This document shows positions 8,298 to 15,459 of a stretch of 64,000 nt of DNA, piece by piece. Every line of letters begins with the position of its first letter. Position 1 is the first letter of the stretch. A model generated the notes under the pieces. The model saw nothing but the letters and a program-made list of their open reading frames with translations, ran no database searches and was not told the origin of the DNA. Made by a program: the position numbers and the translations under genes. The DNA is from Streptomyces marianii (GTDB lineage Bacteria > Actinomycetota > Actinomycetes > Streptomycetales > Streptomycetaceae): NCBI RefSeq assembly GCF_005795905.1, contig NZ_VAWE01000002.1, positions 186,001-250,000 on the forward strand, written 5' to 3'.

Positions 8298-8777
8298 ATG
8301 CCCGAAAGCCCCGAAAGCCTGCGCATCGTCGTCGCCGGCGACCGGGCCGGCGCCGCCTACGCCCACACCCTGTCCGACCACATCGCGGCGCACCCGCGCG
8401 TCGGGTCCCTGGTCCAGGTCGGCCTCGGCGAGGAGACGCCGCCCTATCCGTACATCGCCTTCGCCGCCGCTCAACTCATCGCCAGCGGGCACGCGGAGCG
8501 GGCCCTGCTCATCTGCCACACCGGGCTGGGCATGGCCATCGCCGCCAACAAGGTCCGCGGCGTGCGCGCGGTCACCGCCCACGACCCGCTGAGCGTGGAG
8601 CACGCGTTGACCCACAACGACGCCCAGGTCCTGTGCCTGGGCGCCGGAGTCGTCGGCCTCGCCCTGGCCCGGGACCTGACCGGCCAGTGGCTGAACCACA
8701 CCTTCGACCCCGCCTCCCGTGCCGCAGCGAAGGTCGCCCTCATCACCGCGCACGAGCACCGCTCAGCCCACCGCTGA
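8298..8777 (+). CDS. RpiB-like sugar-phosphate isomerase, altered active site
   Basis: The 159-aa protein aligns by eye with ribose-5-phosphate isomerase B: the GDxAG loop (VVAGDRAG), the glycine/cysteine loop (LLICHTGLGMAIAANK), GVRAVTAHD and the HND motif (LTHNDAQVLCLG). Two positions differ from the RpiB consensus I know: GSDHAG reads AGDRAG (His to Arg) and CGTGIG reads CHTGLG (Gly to His). The catalytic-type Cys and Asp are kept. It probably isomerises an aldose/ketose phosphate other than ribose-5-phosphate. ATG with AGGAG upstream. It opens the second half of the cluster behind the 8131-8176 element. Confidence 0.8.
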   Translation: MPESPESLRIVVAGDRAGAAYAHTLSDHIAAHPRVGSLVQVGLGEETPPYPYIAFAAAQLIASGHAERALLICHTGLGMAIAANKVRGVRAVTAHDPLSVEHALTHNDAQVLCLGAGVVGLALARDLTGQWLNHTFDPASRAAAKVALITAHEHRSAHR

Positions 8778-8844
8778 GCGCCCGGCCCCCGCCACCGGCC
8801 AGCCCAGCCGAGCCCGGCTCGGCCCGCACCCGAGGAGATGCGAC

Positions 8845-10050
8845 ATGCCCACCGACGCCACCACCGTTCCCCGCTCCCGCGCCCCACGACGCTGGCCCGA
8901 CGAACCGGCCCAGGGCGGCTGGTACACCGACGCCGAGACCGCCGCCGCCCAGAAGATGCTGGACGAGTCGCGGTCGTGGCGGACGGGGTGGCGCAACAAG
9001 GACCTCGTGGCCGCCTTCGAGGAAGCGTTCGCGCAGGCGACCCGCGCCCGGCACGCGATCGCCTTCAACGGCGGCGGCACCGCCCTGGAGATGGTTCTCA
9101 GATGCCTGGAGATGCAGCCCGGTGACCAGGTGGTCTCCTGCGCCCTGAACTTCGTTGGCACTCACCTGCCGGTCATCCACCAGGGCGGCGACCTCGTCCT
9201 GGCCGAGCCCGACCCGCTCACCTTGAACCTGGACCCGGCCGACGTCGAGCACCGCCTCACCGACCGCACCCGCGCGATCGTGGTCACCCACTGGAACGGG
9301 CTCGCCGCCGACCTGAGACCGTTCCTCGACCTCGCCGAGCGCCACCCGCACCCGCACCACGGGCCGCCGGTGGTGATCGTCGACGCCGCGCGCGCGGCCG
9401 GCGGCATCACCCCCGCCGGGCTCCCGGTCGGCGCCGAGGGGTGGGCCACCATCTTCAGCTTCGAGACCAAGAAGCTGATGACGACCTTCGGACAGGGCGG
9501 CATGGTCACCACCGGCGACGCGCGGCTCGCCGACCGGCTGCGGCGCCTGCGCACCTACGGGCTGAGTCAGGAATGGGGCACCAACCAGCAGCTCTCCAAG
9601 ATCCAGGCAGCCGTCGGCCTCGTCCAGCTCGGCCGCCTCGACGAGATGAACGCCGCCCGCATCGCCCGCGCCCACGAGCGCACCCGCCTGCTGCACGGCA
9701 TCGAGCACCTGACCCTGCCGCCCGAACTCGACGGCGGACGGCACCTGTACTACCGCTACAACCTCCTGGTCCCCGCATCCTGGGCCGGAGCCGGCCGCGA
9801 CGCCCTTATGGAACTCCTCGCCGACCGGTACGGGCTCGGCAGCATCATCAACGACCCCGTCACCTACACCGGGCACGACTACATCCGCGCCCACACCGAC
9901 GGCCAGGCCTGCCCCCGAGCCGAGGCTCTCGCGGCCCGCCTGCTCTGCCCGTGCCTGCACCCGCAGATCCCCGCCGACGAGGAGCGCGAGATCTGCGACG
10001 CCATCCGCCGGGCCACCGACGAGATCGCCCGCACCTTCGCCACCACCTGA
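8845..10050 (+). CDS. Second DegT-family aminotransferase
   Basis: 401-aa protein (ATG at 8845, GAGGAG upstream). It has the DegT signatures NGGGTALEMVLRCL, the Asp in VIVDAARAAGG, and the Schiff-base lysine, most likely K210, in SFETKKLMTTFGQGG. It is clearly divergent from the aminotransferase at 6947-8104 and is followed closely by the radical SAM gene. Two aminotransferases suggest the product has two amino groups, or one enzyme acts in the reverse or a non-transaminating (dehydratase-type) mode known in this superfamily. The substrate cannot be read from sequence. Confidence 0.88.
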   Translation: MPTDATTVPRSRAPRRWPDEPAQGGWYTDAETAAAQKMLDESRSWRTGWRNKDLVAAFEEAFAQATRARHAIAFNGGGTALEMVLRCLEMQPGDQVVSCALNFVGTHLPVIHQGGDLVLAEPDPLTLNLDPADVEHRLTDRTRAIVVTHWNGLAADLRPFLDLAERHPHPHHGPPVVIVDAARAAGGITPAGLPVGAEGWATIFSFETKKLMTTFGQGGMVTTGDARLADRLRRLRTYGLSQEWGTNQQLSKIQAAVGLVQLGRLDEMNAARIARAHERTRLLHGIEHLTLPPELDGGRHLYYRYNLLVPASWAGAGRDALMELLADRYGLGSIINDPVTYTGHDYIRAHTDGQACPRAEALAARLLCPCLHPQIPADEEREICDAIRRATDEIARTFATT

Positions 10051-10079
10051 ACCACACGGACCCGACCCCGTACGCACCA

Positions 10080-10099
10080 CCGCCCCGGGCCTGGGGCGG
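10080..10099 (+). promoter_or_regulatory. GC-rich hairpin before radical SAM gene
   Basis: CCGCCCC and GGGGCGG form a 7-bp stem with a 6-base loop in the 63-base gap, ending a few bases before the GAAGGAG ribosome site. It may tune translation or mRNA stability within the operon; no T-tract follows. Confidence 0.35.
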
Positions 10100-10113
10100 T
10101 CGAAGGAGCCAGC

Positions 10114-11919
10114 ATGTCCCTGCTCGACCAGGAGATCGACGCGATCCGCGGCCGCGAGACGACCGTCCTCGGCGACCCGTACCCCACCACCCACGGCGCC
10201 AACGACCTGCGGATGGTGTTCCTCTTCCCCTACGGCCACGCCTACTCGCTGATGTGCAACGGGCCGATGGCGCTGTACGACCTGATCAACCGCGATACCA
10301 CGCTGCCCGCGTACGCCGAGCGGGCCATCCAGTACGACAGCCTCATCCGCGACGGCAACCGCCTGCGCACCCGCGCCGGCGCCCCCTACCGCACCATCGA
10401 GTCCGCCGCCCCGGTCCGCGACGCCGATGTCATCGGGGTGTCGGTGACCAACGCTGGCGACCTGCACTCCGTCTTCCGGCTCCTGGACCTCGCCGGCATC
10501 CCGCGTCGCACCGCCGACCGCGTCCCCGGCGTGCATCCCCTCGTCATCGGCGGACAGGGCGGCCTGGCCAACCCCGAGGTCCTGGCCGACTACCTCGATG
10601 TCGTCGCCCTCGGAGAGGCGGAGAAGTCCCTGCCCCAGCTCCTGCGCACCGTCCACGCCCACCGGCAGACCGACCCCGAAACCCCTCTGCTGGAGCAGCT
10701 CGCCCGGATCCCCGGCCTGTACGTGCCCTCCCTCTACACGTGCGACTTGGTCGACGGCGGAGGAGTGAGCGCGGTGCGGCCCACGTCGCTGACCGTGCCG
10801 GACCGCGTGAGCGCCCAGTGGCTCGAGCTGGCCGACCTCCACGACGCCCACTTCGCCTACCCCGTCACCGACGGCACGGCCGCCGGGATCATCCCGCTGG
10901 TCGGATGCCGCCACACCTGCTCCTTCTGCACACTGGGCGTCCCGCCGTTCCGGCAGGCGCCCCTGGAGAAGATGCTCGCCTACATCGACCGCCTCGAAGA
11001 GCTCAGCGTGCCGCTGATCATCATCAGCGCCCCGACCTTCACCCAGTACCGCCACCGCGCGGAGATCCTCCAGCGGATCCGCGCCTACCGCGACCGGGCC
11101 GCGGCCCGCGGCGTCAAGGTCAGCACCATCATCGGCTCTGTCCGCGCCGACGAGATGACCGCCGACTACCTCCGCGACGTCAACGAACTCGGCGACTTCG
11201 GTCACCTGTTCACCGAGCTGAGCCTGACCCAGGCCCGCGGCATCGTCACCATCGCCCCCGAGTTCGCCGCCGCCGACCTGGTCGCCATGTACGGCAAGAC
11301 CATGCCGCCCGAGCGCGTCGACCAGGCCATCGACCGGTGCCGCCACTCCTCCGACGTCATCAACACGATCATGCTGTACTTCATCATCGGCGCCCCCGGC
11401 GAACGCGAGGAGGACCGGCTCGCGATCGCCGACCGCGCCCGGGAGATCCGCGACCGCCTCGGCCGGCCGGACGGCTCGGTCATCGTCAAGCTCCACCAAT
11501 TCATGCCCGAACCGGGCACCCCCGCCCAGCGCCTGCCGATGACCGACCCCGCCCTCCTCGACGGCTACGTCACGCAGATCACCGACCGGCTGCGCGACCT
11601 CGTCGGCCAGGAGACCTTCGCCGAGCACTACCGCGTCCAGTACGGCGAGACCAACCGCCTCTACCTGGAGGCCGTCTGCCTGCGCGGCGACAGGCGCGTC
11701 GGCCGCGTCCTGGAGGACCTCTACGACAGCGGCGCCGATCTCACCTGCCTGGACCGCGAGGTCCTGCTGAAGGCACTGGACGACCACGGCCTCGACTTCG
11801 AGCGCCACCTGCGCCGCATCGACGACCCCGTCCTGCCTTGGCACACCGTCAACGAAGTCGACCCCGCAGACGAACAGCGCCTGCTGCGCGCTATCGAGCA
11901 GCGGACGACCACCCGATGA
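10114..11919 (+). CDS. Cobalamin-binding-type radical SAM enzyme
   Basis: 601 aa. The radical SAM cluster motif CxxxCxxC is C265-C269-C272 (GCRHTCSFC). The N-terminal ~190 residues look like a B12-binding-type Rossmann domain (DVIGVSVTNAGDL, PLVIGGQGG, NPEVLADYLDVVALGEAE). The wording of this region (ERAIQYDS, LLDLAGIPRR) follows the TIGR03960-type B12-binding radical SAM family, whose function I do not know, more than the methyltransferases Fom3 or GenK. Expected chemistry is a radical methylation, ring rearrangement or C-C step on a sugar or nucleoside. ATG with AAGGAG upstream; it ends in a 4-base overlap with the phosphorylase gene. Confidence 0.85.
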   Translation: MSLLDQEIDAIRGRETTVLGDPYPTTHGANDLRMVFLFPYGHAYSLMCNGPMALYDLINRDTTLPAYAERAIQYDSLIRDGNRLRTRAGAPYRTIESAAPVRDADVIGVSVTNAGDLHSVFRLLDLAGIPRRTADRVPGVHPLVIGGQGGLANPEVLADYLDVVALGEAEKSLPQLLRTVHAHRQTDPETPLLEQLARIPGLYVPSLYTCDLVDGGGVSAVRPTSLTVPDRVSAQWLELADLHDAHFAYPVTDGTAAGIIPLVGCRHTCSFCTLGVPPFRQAPLEKMLAYIDRLEELSVPLIIISAPTFTQYRHRAEILQRIRAYRDRAAARGVKVSTIIGSVRADEMTADYLRDVNELGDFGHLFTELSLTQARGIVTIAPEFAAADLVAMYGKTMPPERVDQAIDRCRHSSDVINTIMLYFIIGAPGEREEDRLAIADRAREIRDRLGRPDGSVIVKLHQFMPEPGTPAQRLPMTDPALLDGYVTQITDRLRDLVGQETFAEHYRVQYGETNRLYLEAVCLRGDRRVGRVLEDLYDSGADLTCLDREVLLKALDDHGLDFERHLRRIDDPVLPWHTVNEVDPADEQRLLRAIEQRTTTR

Positions 11920-12713
11920 GCATGCCCGCGCCCGGGGCCCCGCTGCCCGCGGACAAGCACCTCCTGCCCTCACTCACCGACCCGGCCGAACACGCCGCCT
12001 ACATCCGCGCCCGCCACCCAGACGCCGACCTCGCCCGCAGTCCGGGAGTGATCCTGCTCTACCAGTCCTCGCTGGCGGAGCACGCCGCCCGCCGCACCGG
12101 TACCAGGCCGCTGGAACGCTGGGTGTCGGCCGATCTCCACCGCACGGCCGAAGGCGTCGTCCTCTGCTCCGGCTTCGGGCGCGGCGCCCCGGCCGCCGGC
12201 CTCGTCGTCGAACAGCTCATCGCCCTCGGTGCCCGCGCGGTCATCACGATCGGCACCGCCGCCACCCTCACCGACATCCTTCAGCCCGGCGCCCTGGTGA
12301 TCTGCCAGGACGCCCTGCGCGGCGAAGGCCTCTCCCACCACTACCTGCCCCCCGGCCGCTACGTCGCCCCCGATCCCGACCTGACCGACCGCCTGGCGGC
12401 CGCGGCCGCCACCCTCGGCGCGGCCGCCCGCCGGGGGCGCGCCTGGACCACCGACGCGCTGTACCGGGAGAGCGCCGCTGAAGTGCGGCAGTACACGGCG
12501 GAGGACGCCGTCGTCGCCGACATGGAAGCGGCGGGCATCCTGGCCGTCACCCGCTACCGCCACGTGCCGGCCGCCGCCGCGTTCGCGGTCGCCGACTCCC
12601 TCGCCAGCCGAGCTCCGCGCACCAACGCACCGCAGACCGGCGAAGGACTTCGACTTCTCCTCGACGCCGCCACCCGCGCTCTCACGGATCGGGATGCCAA
12701 GTCAGGTCGGTGA
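11916..12713 (+). CDS. Nucleoside phosphorylase (uridine/purine phosphorylase family)
   Basis: The 265-aa protein resembles family I nucleoside phosphorylases, especially uridine-phosphorylase-like members: GFGRGAPAAGLVVEQL (phosphate/ribose loop), GTAATL, the SHHYLPPG segment, WTTDALYRE, and the ribose-binding acidic motif VADMEAAG. These enzymes split or form the N-glycosidic bond of nucleosides with phosphate. In this cluster it may release a base and sugar-1-phosphate from a nucleoside precursor, or join a modified sugar to a base. ATG overlaps the radical SAM stop. Its 3' end overlaps the convergent gene at 12702 by 12 bases. It is the last gene of the block. Confidence 0.87.
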   Translation: MSMPAPGAPLPADKHLLPSLTDPAEHAAYIRARHPDADLARSPGVILLYQSSLAEHAARRTGTRPLERWVSADLHRTAEGVVLCSGFGRGAPAAGLVVEQLIALGARAVITIGTAATLTDILQPGALVICQDALRGEGLSHHYLPPGRYVAPDPDLTDRLAAAAATLGAAARRGRAWTTDALYRESAAEVRQYTAEDAVVADMEAAGILAVTRYRHVPAAAAFAVADSLASRAPRTNAPQTGEGLRLLLDAATRALTDRDAKSGR

Positions 12714-13169
12714 CGGCGTAGGTACATCGGTGGTGGTGAGGACCCCGTAGGCGTGACCGAGACGGATCAGGTGCGCCTCGTTGCCCGCACCCGCCTTAGC
12801 CATGAGGCGAGCGGTAGCACCAGCGAGATCGAACTGGTCGATCCGGGCGTGCTTGGCGATGGCGGCGGCCGTGTGGTGCAGAGCGTGGGCCTGCCACAGC
12901 AGCCGTTCCTGCTCGTCGAACGGCACAGGCGCCGACAAGGGTTCAGGGAGAGGCAGTTCGCCGGAGACGAAGCCCATCTGTACCTTGAGCGTGGGCTTCC
13001 TGGCTTGCAGTTTGTGGCCGATCTGGGTGGAGTGGCGGTTGAAGGTGCCTGGCGCCATCTTCAGGTTCGAGGAGCCGACCGCCGGCGCATGACCGAGGGA
13101 GATCTCTTCGAGGACCCTCCGCTCGGTAGCGGTCAGCGGGGTGATGACGGGAGCGCTCCGCTGGGTCAT
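12702..13169 (-). CDS. Double-HTH regulator, LuxR-like (paralogue 1)
   Basis: 155 aa starting at ATG 13169 with GGAGG nine bases upstream. Residues ~10-65 look like a GerE/LuxR-type HTH (LTATERRVLEEISLGH ... TFNRHSTQIGHKL). A second half ends in NEAHLIRLGHAYGVL. The same two-part layout and closing motif recur in 30723-31301 and at the C-terminus of 34369-35355, so these are paralogues. No receiver or ligand-binding domain is present. It lies 91 bases downstream of the tandem STAND genes and may be the DNA-binding output of that block. Confidence 0.7.
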   Translation of the reverse strand: MTQRSAPVITPLTATERRVLEEISLGHAPAVGSSNLKMAPGTFNRHSTQIGHKLQARKPTLKVQMGFVSGELPLPEPLSAPVPFDEQERLLWQAHALHHTAAAIAKHARIDQFDLAGATARLMAKAGAGNEAHLIRLGHAYGVLTTTDVPTPSPT

Positions 13170-13260
13170 GTGTAGGTGCCTCCGTGATTCGGCGGGTGGT
13201 GCGGGTGACGGTGAGGATTCGGCCCGCTCGGGACGGGGCCGAGAAGCTAGCTGTCGTGGG

Positions 13261-15459
13261 TTATGAGGCGGACGGGAGCTGTCGGCGTACGCGGTCGGCG
13301 TCGCGCGGGTTGAGGTCCGTGTAGATCTGGAGCGACTGCTCGAACGCGGCGCGGGCCTGGTCGTGGTGACCGGCCTCCTGCAGGGTGCGACCGAGGAGTT
13401 CGAGGCTGCGGGCCGTCCAACGAGGGGAGCGGACCGCGGTGCACTCGGTGACGGCCTGCCTTCCTTCACGTTCGGCGGCGTCGAGGTCGCCGGACAAGGC
13501 GTGTGCGCGTGCGAGCCAGGCCAGGGCGCGGGCCGCGTCGAAGGCGTCCTGGATGTCCAGGAGCGTCGTGCGCGCGGCCGTGAGGCGGGTGATGGCTCCG
13601 GCAGGGTCACCGAGGCTGATGGCCACCTGCCCGAGGGCGGTGTCGCTGAGGGCGACCGCGCGGGTGTAGGTGCGCTGTTCGTGCGGGTCCGTGGCCTCAG
13701 CGCCAAGGATCTGGCGTAGAGCGCGGCCCTGTTCGAGCGGCGCGCGGGCGGCGTCCATGCGGTCGGCGGCCAGGTAGGTGGCGCCGATTTCGTGCAGGGC
13801 CTGGGCCTCGCCGCGTCGGTCGCCGCGGGCGCGCGCCATCTGCAGAACCTGCTCGAATCGCTCGACGGCGGCCTCCAACTGGCCGTCGCTGCGCAGGCCG
13901 ACACCCCAGGTGTTGAGCATTTCCTGCTCGGCGAGCTGGTCACCGCACTCGCGCGCGGCCATGAGGCCGAGTTCGTGCGCCTCGAACCAGAGGGCGTGGT
14001 CGTGGGTGAGGCGGAGGTAGGCCCACAGCGCGTGGACCAGCTGCCAGGTGGTCTGTGGGAGCCCGGCCACCGCTGCGGTGCGAACGGCGGGCAGCAGGTT
14101 GTTGCTCTGGGCGTGGAGCCAGGCGGCCGCTCCGTCCTTGTCGGTGAACGGGGCGGGTTTATCGGGTTCGAAGCGGTAGTCGCGGGCCAGACTTCGGTGG
14201 GTGTCCGTCAACAGGCGCTCGGCCGTGGTGATGGTGGCCAGGTAGAAGTCGAGTCCGCGGCGGGTCTGCTCGTCGAGTTCACCGTCCGTCGCCTCGGCCA
14301 CCGCCCGGTGCCGGGCGTACGCGCGGACCTCGTCGTGGAAGCCGTACACCGTGCCGCGGGCCGCGTCTTCGCGCACCGTGATCAGGAGGCCGGCGCCCGC
14401 GAGTGCGGTCAGCTCCTCTGCGGCCTTCTCCAGGGGAAGGCCGCAGACGGCGGCGGTCACTGCCGCGTCGAGGTCGTAGGGGAAGAGGTGGCCCATGCTG
14501 CGAAAGACGCGGGCGCTCGGGCGGGGCAGGCCCCAGTAGGTCTCGTTCAGGGAGCTGTTCATGGCGACTCCGAGGGGGGTGAGGCCGTGCGTCGAGGCGA
14601 GGACCTGCTGGCGCCTGCTGGTTAGTGCGGTGGCCAGCTCGGCCAGGGAGCGGTCGGGGTGGGAGGCCAGAATGGTCCCCGCCAAGGCCAGGGAGAGGGG
14701 AAGCCCGGCGCCCAGGGAGGCGATGGCTTGCGCGGCCCGCCGGTCGCTCGCGACGCGGTGCTCGCCAGCCACGGCCGCCAGGTACTCCTGGGCGGCGGCG
14801 GGGGAGAACGGCTGAAGATGGTGGTGGCGGGCTCCGTCGCGGCCGAGATCAGCCAACGGCGTCCGGCTGGTAACCACGAGCAGGTGTTCGCGCCCGCCGG
14901 GCAGTAGCGCGCGCACCTGATCCGCCCAGACGGCGTTGTCCACGAGCACCGCAACCGGTCGGCGGGACCGCTCGGCCGTCACTGACCGCCACCACGCGGC
15001 ACGCTCCTCCACCCCGGAGGGCAGATCACCGCCGTACAGGGAGCGCAGCAGCTGCCCGAGGGCTTCGTCGAGCCGTGCCGGGCCCGCCGGGTCGTATCCC
15101 TGCAGGTCGACGTAGAGCTGGCCGCCGGGGAATTCGTCGCGCAGTTCGTCCAGGAGGCGCTGGGCCAGGGTGCTCTTGCCGACGCCGGGCGGCCCGTGGA
15201 CGGCCACCATGCGGACGTACGGCGATCTGCTCCGGATCCACGCGATGAGGCTCGCAAGGTCCTCGGTGCGGTCCGTGAACGATGCGGGGACAGGTCTGAC
15301 CTGCCACGGGGTGGGCGGGCCGAGCCGGGTCTGATGGAAGTGGACGCCGCCGGTGATACTGCCTGACTGGATGGTCGGTCCGTGCACGGTGACATCGCGC
15401 ATCGTGTTGTCGGTCCGAGATCCCGTCCCGGCCCCCGGGGCGGGCGAGGCGGCCGTCAT
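13261..15459 (-). CDS. STAND/NB-ARC ATPase with TPR repeats (copy 1)
   Basis: 732 aa. After a short N-terminal motif (GPTIQSGSITGGVHFHQ, ~residues 26-43) comes an NB-ARC-type ATPase: Walker A GPPGVGKSTL near residue 90, Walker B VAVLVDNA, sensor segment LVVTSRTPL, and GLPLSLALAG. A winged-helix-like segment and about six TPR-like helical repeats fill residues ~450-725. It is AfsR-like but has no SARP DNA-binding domain. STAND proteins are ATP-driven signalling switches. ATG overlaps the stop of the upstream STAND gene by 4 bases, so the two are translated together and may form a hetero-complex. Confidence 0.82.
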   Translation of the reverse strand: MTAASPAPGAGTGSRTDNTMRDVTVHGPTIQSGSITGGVHFHQTRLGPPTPWQVRPVPASFTDRTEDLASLIAWIRSRSPYVRMVAVHGPPGVGKSTLAQRLLDELRDEFPGGQLYVDLQGYDPAGPARLDEALGQLLRSLYGGDLPSGVEERAAWWRSVTAERSRRPVAVLVDNAVWADQVRALLPGGREHLLVVTSRTPLADLGRDGARHHHLQPFSPAAAQEYLAAVAGEHRVASDRRAAQAIASLGAGLPLSLALAGTILASHPDRSLAELATALTSRRQQVLASTHGLTPLGVAMNSSLNETYWGLPRPSARVFRSMGHLFPYDLDAAVTAAVCGLPLEKAAEELTALAGAGLLITVREDAARGTVYGFHDEVRAYARHRAVAEATDGELDEQTRRGLDFYLATITTAERLLTDTHRSLARDYRFEPDKPAPFTDKDGAAAWLHAQSNNLLPAVRTAAVAGLPQTTWQLVHALWAYLRLTHDHALWFEAHELGLMAARECGDQLAEQEMLNTWGVGLRSDGQLEAAVERFEQVLQMARARGDRRGEAQALHEIGATYLAADRMDAARAPLEQGRALRQILGAEATDPHEQRTYTRAVALSDTALGQVAISLGDPAGAITRLTAARTTLLDIQDAFDAARALAWLARAHALSGDLDAAEREGRQAVTECTAVRSPRWTARSLELLGRTLQEAGHHDQARAAFEQSLQIYTDLNPRDADRVRRQLPSAS

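Noticed and set aside
3709..11919. Oxetanocin-type cluster (HD protein plus B12 radical SAM)
   Set aside because: The pairing is similar, but the radical SAM resembles another subfamily and the many sugar enzymes here are not part of oxetanocin biosynthesis; kept only as an analogy.
8743..11973. 1076-codon open frame on the minus strand
   Set aside because: It lies antisense to the aminotransferase and radical SAM genes, is Gly/Val/Ala/Asp-rich with no domain, and is the usual mirror frame of GC-rich coding DNA.
9441..12713. 1090-codon plus-strand frame, Arg/Pro-rich
   Set aside because: Most of its length is an out-of-frame shadow of the aminotransferase and radical SAM genes; only the last part, from 11916, is the real phosphorylase.
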